Source: an uncultured Bacteroidota bacterium
GTDB taxonomy: Bacteria > Bacteroidota > Bacteroidia > Bacteroidales > VadinHA17
Reading direction: 5' to 3'
Length of the DNA stretch: 64,000 bases
Assembly: GCA_903844815.1 (NCBI GenBank)
Contig: CAIMVD010000156.1
Span: 1 to 64,000 of the forward strand
The translations under genes and the position numbers were made by a program. Of the stretch, positions 59,820 to 64,000 are shown in pieces (position 1 is the first letter of the stretch; every line of letters starts with the position of its first letter). Under the pieces are notes generated by a model that was not told the origin of the DNA, searched no databases, and saw only the letters and a list, made by a program, of their open reading frames with translations.

Positions 59820-60620
59820 TTAACTCCAGATATCTGCCTTTTGCAGATTTATTTCACCCTCAAAAAACATCTTTGCTATCTTCCCAAAATAAGGGGTATA
59901 ATCGGAAATAAAGAACATGTCACGGGAATTTCCCGAATCATTAAGCAGGTTTTTTTGCTCCAGGATGTTACGCAAGATAATTGAAACCAGCCTTGCAGAA
60001 TCAATAACCTCCACATTGAAGTTGAAGATTTTGCTTATCTGGTTCTTGATAATGGGATAGTGAGTACAGCCAAGTATAAGGGCTTCGATTCCCCCGAGCG
60101 ATTCATTGGAGAGGTAAGCCCTTATAATTGCATTGCTTATATCATCGAAAATAAAACCCTCCTCTATCATTGGTACAAGCAATGGTGTTGTCAGCGATAC
60201 AACGGCTGATTCAGGTGATTTTTCACTTATCTTCCGCTCATAAGTACCGGAGCTGATGGTTCTCTTAGTTCCGATTATACCTATTTTTTTAAAGTTTTTT
60301 GTGCCAATATAGTCAACGACAGGGTCGATTACGTCGATAAGAATGGTCTTGTCCCTGAACTCCTCTTTCAGGTAATCAAATGCAGATGCCGAGGCTGAAT
60401 TACACGCCACAAGTACAACTTTAGCGTCATGGTCGAGCAGAAACTGGGTTATGCGATGAGAATAATATCGTATCGATTCTGCAGATTTATCACCGTATGG
60501 AAGGTGTGCGGTATCACCAAAATAGATCAGGCTCTCACCCGGAAGTATCTGCTTAATAGCGTGAGCCACTGTTAAGCCTCCCACACCTGAATCAAAGATC
60601 CCGATTGGTTTTTTTTTCAC
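59820..60620 (-). CDS. murI: Glutamate racemase
   Basis: 266 aa. Provides D-glutamate for peptidoglycan. GIFDSGVGGLTVAHAI opens the fold; VLVACNSASASAFD holds the first catalytic Cys and LILGCTHYPIIK the second. GTG start. Same order as in many Bacteroidota: bamA, ompH, ompH, murI. Confidence 0.95.
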   Translation of the reverse strand: MKKKPIGIFDSGVGGLTVAHAIKQILPGESLIYFGDTAHLPYGDKSAESIRYYSHRITQFLLDHDAKVVLVACNSASASAFDYLKEEFRDKTILIDVIDPVVDYIGTKNFKKIGIIGTKRTISSGTYERKISEKSPESAVVSLTTPLLVPMIEEGFIFDDISNAIIRAYLSNESLGGIEALILGCTHYPIIKNQISKIFNFNVEVIDSARLVSIILRNILEQKNLLNDSGNSRDMFFISDYTPYFGKIAKMFFEGEINLQKADIWS

Positions 60621-60634
60621 TTCGTACCTATATT

Positions 60635-60665
60635 AAAAAAATGACCATTCCGTAATGGAATGGTC
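60635..60665 (-). terminator. Intrinsic terminator after ompH at 60686
   Basis: Perfect 9-bp stem GACCATTCC/GGAATGGTC with a 5-base loop and, on the minus strand, a following T run (complement of 60635-60641). It lies just upstream of the murI GTG start, so murI may depend on read-through. Confidence 0.8.
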
Positions 60666-60685
60666 AAATATACAATATTAAACTA

Positions 60686-61207
60686 CTACTTAAGGCCGAG
60701 TTTCGCTTTGGCCAGAGGAAGAACGTTTGTGCTTTTTGTTTCGTCAAAATAAAGGAGTGATCCTTTAGATACATCGAACACATAAATGAATCCATTTTCT
60801 TTTCCAACCTCTTTGATAGCCTTGTCAACTTTCCCATAGACGGGCTGAAAAAATTCAACATTTTTTTCCTGCATCTGGGTTTGTGCATTAGTCTGGAATT
60901 CCTGGATTCTCCTGTTCATATCAGTAAGTTCCTGTTCTTTGGTCTGCCTAACTATCTCAGTATAGTTTTTACTTTCCTTTTCATAAGCCGCATTCTTGTT
61001 GTTTAATTCAACCGACATCAATTCAAGTGCATTGATGAGTTCCTTGCGGAATTTTTCAAGTTTAACGTTTGCTGTATCGAATTCAGGCAATGCCTGTATG
61101 AGTTCTTCACTGTTAACATGTCCGAATTTTAATGTTTGAGCGTTGGCATTCAGTCCCGCCATGGTGAAGAAAATTCCAAGAGCAACTATTCCAATAAGTC
61201 TTTTCAT
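60686..61207 (-). CDS. OmpH/Skp-family periplasmic chaperone
   Basis: 173 aa. Signal peptide MKRLIGIVALGIFFTMAGLNANAQ, then KFGHVNSEELIQALPEFD, a long coiled coil (about 50-120) and a C-terminal FIYVFDVSKGSLLYFDETKST. Probably holds unfolded outer-membrane proteins for BamA. Confidence 0.9.
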   Translation of the reverse strand: MKRLIGIVALGIFFTMAGLNANAQTLKFGHVNSEELIQALPEFDTANVKLEKFRKELINALELMSVELNNKNAAYEKESKNYTEIVRQTKEQELTDMNRRIQEFQTNAQTQMQEKNVEFFQPVYGKVDKAIKEVGKENGFIYVFDVSKGSLLYFDETKSTNVLPLAKAKLGLK

Positions 61208-61230
61208 TTCAATAATTTTGTTAATAAATG

Positions 61231-61238
61231 CAAAAGTA
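61231..61238 (-). promoter_or_regulatory. -7 element (TACTTTTG) for ompH at 60686
   Basis: Plus-strand CAAAAGTA is TACTTTTG on the minus strand, in the 36-base gap between the two ompH genes and 23 bases from the ATG. This would give the second ompH its own promoter. Confidence 0.4.
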
Positions 61239-61243
61239 ATTAA

Positions 61244-61759
61244 TTAATTTTTATAACCTAATTTTTCAAGTATCTGATCACTAATGTCAAATTTAGGATT
61301 GGCAAACAGAATATTGCCTCCTGCAGCAGTATCAAAAATAACGGCATAACTTCCATCAACGGCTATTTCCTTTATGGCTTTAAGTATTTCATCCTGGATA
61401 GGCTTGACCAGTTCTTCACGTTTCTTAAAAAGATCACCCTCCATGCCAAAATATTTATTCTGAAGGTCTTTCATAGACTTTTCCTTAGCAATAATGGCCT
61501 CTTCCCTTTTTGTTTTCATGTCCTGCGATAGAAGAACTGCCTCATTCTGATATGATTTATACATTTGCTCTACGACAGCATAGCCATCAGAGACCTCCTT
61601 TTCCCATTGTTTTGAAAGTTTATCGAGCTGTTCCTGTGCCGTTGTAAAGGCAGGGATATTTTTTCGAATATATTCAGAATCAACAAATGCATATTTCTGA
61701 GCTGTAGCAAGAGCCGAGGTCAGAAGAAGCAATCCCAACAAAAAAAACATTTTTTTCAT
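61244..61759 (-). CDS. OmpH/Skp-family periplasmic chaperone
   Basis: 171 aa from ATG 61759 (a TTG at 61783 is less likely since the ATG opens the signal peptide MKKMFFLLGLLLLTSALATAQ). Mature start KYAFVDSEYIRKNIPAFT, coiled coil, and DGSYAVIFDTAAGGNILFAN at the end. Paralogue of the next gene; bamA lies directly upstream. Confidence 0.9.
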   Translation of the reverse strand: MKKMFFLLGLLLLTSALATAQKYAFVDSEYIRKNIPAFTTAQEQLDKLSKQWEKEVSDGYAVVEQMYKSYQNEAVLLSQDMKTKREEAIIAKEKSMKDLQNKYFGMEGDLFKKREELVKPIQDEILKAIKEIAVDGSYAVIFDTAAGGNILFANPKFDISDQILEKLGYKN

Positions 61760-61783
61760 GACAATAATTTTAAAATTAATCAA

Positions 61784-64000
61784 TTAAAACTGCTGACCGA
61801 TTACAAAATGGAATTGAGATTTATTCGCGTTAGGATACATCGCAGGGTTTGGAACAGGGTCGAATCCATACCCCCAGTCGATACCAAGTAACCCGAACAT
61901 TGGCAGGTTTGCCCTGAGGCCTATACCGGCCGATCTATTCATTTTAAACGGGTTATATTCATTAAGCTTGTACCAGGCCCTTCCCGCCTCAAGAAATGTA
62001 AGTGCGTAAATGGTTGCCTGCGGATTGAGGGAAATAGGGTATCTTAACTCAAAGGTGATCTTCGAATAAACGTTACCCGACGAAACGCCAGTATTAGGAT
62101 CGCTTGGCGTGAGAGAACCATTAATGTAGCCCCTGAGAGCAATGACTTCACGTCCATAGAAACTGTATCCGGTCATACCGTCGCCGCCAATGTAATAGTT
62201 CTCGAAAGGTGATGGCCCTATGTCATTATTATAGTGCCCAAGATAGCCGAAAGCAAAACGGGTATTAAGCACAAGCTTATCATTCTTTGTAACGGGATAG
62301 TAATAATCTGACTTGAAAGTCCATTTGTGAAATTCGATCCACTTGTACTTGACCTGATCAGTAACATTCGACATATCCTGACCGCTTATGAGAGAATATG
62401 GAGGAGTTGCCTGCAGGGAAAGGGTAAATGAGGATCCGCTTCTGGGATAAATCAGGTTGGGACTGGTAGAGAACCGTGTAAGTTTTGTTGTGAAGCTTAA
62501 CAGATGCGATTGTCCATTATCAAAGAGAAATCTGTATACTGTATAATTATTCAGGTCATACTTCTGGAAACTGACTTCTTCATAGATCGAAAAATAGTCA
62601 TCAGGCCATGCCAGTCTTTTGCCAAGTCCTAGGCTGGCTCCGTCAATGATCATTGACTGCCTTCCATCCTGTCCCTTCTTCTTTCCATTGGTCATAAGCG
62701 ACCGATAGATCGAGACAGTAAAAGTATTCGGATTTTTCCCGCCCAGCCATGGTTCACTGAAAGAGATATTATAGGAAGAATAGATTTTCCCGTTCGACTG
62801 AGCCCTGATACTGAGCGACTGTCCATCTCCCGAAGGATAAGGTTTCCACTCCTTCAGTTTAAAGAAATTACGCATCGCGAAATTATTGAACCTAACTCCA
62901 ACAGTTCCTACAAGCATTCCGGCACCCCAGCCTCCGGAAATTTCAAACTGGTCATTTGCCTTTTCTTCAAGCTTGTACAGTAGGTCAACAGTTCCATTGG
63001 TAACATCAGGAAGCGGAGTAGGGTTGATCTTCTCCGGATCAAAATGCCCGAGTACGCCAAGCTGCCGGATCGATCTCATAATCTTATCCTTGCTGAAGAG
63101 ATCTCCGGGCATAGTGTAGAGTTCCCGGCGGGCTATATGTTCATTTGTCCTGGTGTTGCCTTCAATAAAAACATTATTGAGGTAGGCCTGATCGCCTTCA
63201 TATATTCTTATTTCCAGGTCAATGGAGTCATTATCGAATTTCTTTTCAACAGGAGTGAGCCTTGAAAACAGGTAACCGAAATCCTGGTAGAGCGAACTTA
63301 CGGCATCCTGAGCTCCGGCTGAGCCATTTAACCTGTCATTAATAAGAGACTGGTTATAAACAGTTCCCTTCTCAACGTTGAATACCTTTGAAAGGTCTTC
63401 CTTCCTGTAAACACTGTTACCTACCCAGTCTACATTTCTGAGGAAGTACTGATTCCCTTCGTCTATTCTTATCTTAAGACCCACGCGGTCATCAGAGATC
63501 CTGTAAAGCGAATCGGAGAGTATTGTAAAGTCTTTAAACCCGTTATCGTTATAGAAAGTCGCCAATTTTCCCTTGTCTTCCTCGAATTTTTCACCGATAT
63601 ATTTTGATGCCCTGAAGATGTTAAGGTTCTTTACCTTGGTCCCCTTCATCTGCTTCTTAAGCTTGTTGGCCTCGAAAAATTCGTTTCCTACGAAGGTGAT
63701 ATCTCCAATCTTAACTTTTTCCTTCTTAACTACATCAACAGTGAGGATTACATTATTAGGTGAATCAGGATCCTCTTTCTGAATAAAATCGACTGAGGTG
63801 TTAAGATAGCCCTTTTCAACGAAATGATCGATAAGTATTTTTTTGGCAGTATTTAACAGATAAGCAGTTACCTGAGAACCAACCGGAAGGTTAATTTTAG
63901 CGACGAGATCCTGTGTTTCTGATTTTTTCAGGCCATTATATTGTACTGAAGATATTCTAGGGCGTTCCTGAAGGAAGATATCAAGGAAAACTGTATCAGC
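61784..64000 (-). CDS. bamA: BamA outer-membrane assembly factor (5' end beyond the window)
   Basis: The frame stays open to base 64000, so the gene is partial; an internal ATG at 63649 is not the start. At least 738 codons are present. Several POTRA domains are visible (NLPVGSQVTAYLLNTAKK, GDITFVGNEFF, NVFIEGNTRTNEHIARREL), then a 16-strand-type barrel with the C-terminal SQFHFVIGQQF ending in Phe. The BamA motif region GGDGMTGYSFYGREVIALRGY is present. It inserts outer-membrane beta barrels. Followed by two ompH genes. Confidence 0.92.
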   Translation of the reverse strand, partial: ADTVFLDIFLQERPRISSVQYNGLKKSETQDLVAKINLPVGSQVTAYLLNTAKKILIDHFVEKGYLNTSVDFIQKEDPDSPNNVILTVDVVKKEKVKIGDITFVGNEFFEANKLKKQMKGTKVKNLNIFRASKYIGEKFEEDKGKLATFYNDNGFKDFTILSDSLYRISDDRVGLKIRIDEGNQYFLRNVDWVGNSVYRKEDLSKVFNVEKGTVYNQSLINDRLNGSAGAQDAVSSLYQDFGYLFSRLTPVEKKFDNDSIDLEIRIYEGDQAYLNNVFIEGNTRTNEHIARRELYTMPGDLFSKDKIMRSIRQLGVLGHFDPEKINPTPLPDVTNGTVDLLYKLEEKANDQFEISGGWGAGMLVGTVGVRFNNFAMRNFFKLKEWKPYPSGDGQSLSIRAQSNGKIYSSYNISFSEPWLGGKNPNTFTVSIYRSLMTNGKKKGQDGRQSMIIDGASLGLGKRLAWPDDYFSIYEEVSFQKYDLNNYTVYRFLFDNGQSHLLSFTTKLTRFSTSPNLIYPRSGSSFTLSLQATPPYSLISGQDMSNVTDQVKYKWIEFHKWTFKSDYYYPVTKNDKLVLNTRFAFGYLGHYNNDIGPSPFENYYIGGDGMTGYSFYGREVIALRGYINGSLTPSDPNTGVSSGNVYSKITFELRYPISLNPQATIYALTFLEAGRAWYKLNEYNPFKMNRSAGIGLRANLPMFGLLGIDWGYGFDPVPNPAMYPNANKSQFHFVIGQQF

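Overview
The window reads as a chromosomal segment of an anaerobic or microaerophilic Bacteroidota, most likely Bacteroidales-like. Evidence: type IX secretion and gliding-type proteins (a DUF5103 plug protein, PorP/SprF, a PKD protein with a gliding-type C-terminus), Na+-translocating NQR, futalosine-pathway menaquinone genes, tandem OmpH/Skp genes beside bamA, fused E1 alpha/beta 2-oxoacid dehydrogenase, KorAB, and repeated TAnnTTTG -7 promoter elements typical of this phylum. Genes are densely packed on both strands and several convergent pairs overlap by a few bases. I see no rRNA, tRNA, CRISPR array, transposase or phage gene.

Layout. 1-4.3 kb is a loose region: a Nudix remnant, two small unknown genes, an OlsF-type fused acyltransferase for amino-acid lipids, a VTT membrane protein and a broken DedA gene. 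4.3-7.1 kb is a selenium cassette (yedF, selD, and a cysteine-synthase-like gene with a Cys-rich tail). 7.2-17.3 kb holds housekeeping and orphan genes: a secreted alpha/beta hydrolase, a Nudix-helical-repeat fusion, an HSDR_N-like protein, AMP nucleosidase, holA, a YqgE protein, a PEPCK/HPr-kinase-fold orphan, a fused 2-oxoacid dehydrogenase E1 and a small Cys-rich membrane protein. 17.3-24.3 kb is apbE and the nqrABCDEF operon with a clear promoter and terminator. 24.4-25.7 kb is the T9SS plug gene. 25.7-31.6 kb holds moeA-moaA-moaC-moaB and a tungstate/molybdate ABC transporter. 31.6-34.6 kb is a small accessory patch (Abi protein with a coupled mini-ORF, regulator remnant, Zn-ribbon protein, cupin, DUF1697). 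34.6-37.8 kb is an aldehyde:ferredoxin oxidoreductase (AOR) with divergent ThiF and ThiS/MoaD genes. 37.8-48.1 kb carries a FtsB/DivIC-like gene, a glycosyltransferase, OmpH, PorP/SprF, an ECF sigma/PKD pair, proline dehydrogenase, nitroreductase, SOD, mqnD and mqnB. 48.2-50.2 kb is queD-folE-fabD. 50.2-56.6 kb holds two tandem giant proteins that join receiver-like domains to a PEP-synthase ATP-grasp domain. 56.7-64.0 kb is korAB, murI, two ompH genes and the 3' part of bamA, which runs off the window.

How the genes fit together. Tungsten/molybdenum uptake, pterin synthesis, a sulfur carrier pair and AOR together suggest a tungstopterin aldehyde oxidation route exchanging electrons with ferredoxin, the same carrier used by KorAB. 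NQR with menaquinone made via futalosine gives a Na+-pumping respiratory chain. SelD and YedF indicate selenophosphate use, although no SelA, SelB or tRNA-Sec is visible here. The most promising undescribed items are the tandem receiver/ATP-grasp proteins, the selenium-linked cysteine synthase, the sigma/PKD-membrane-protein/PorP locus and the PEPCK-fold orphan. All functions are inferred by reading protein motifs; no database search was run.
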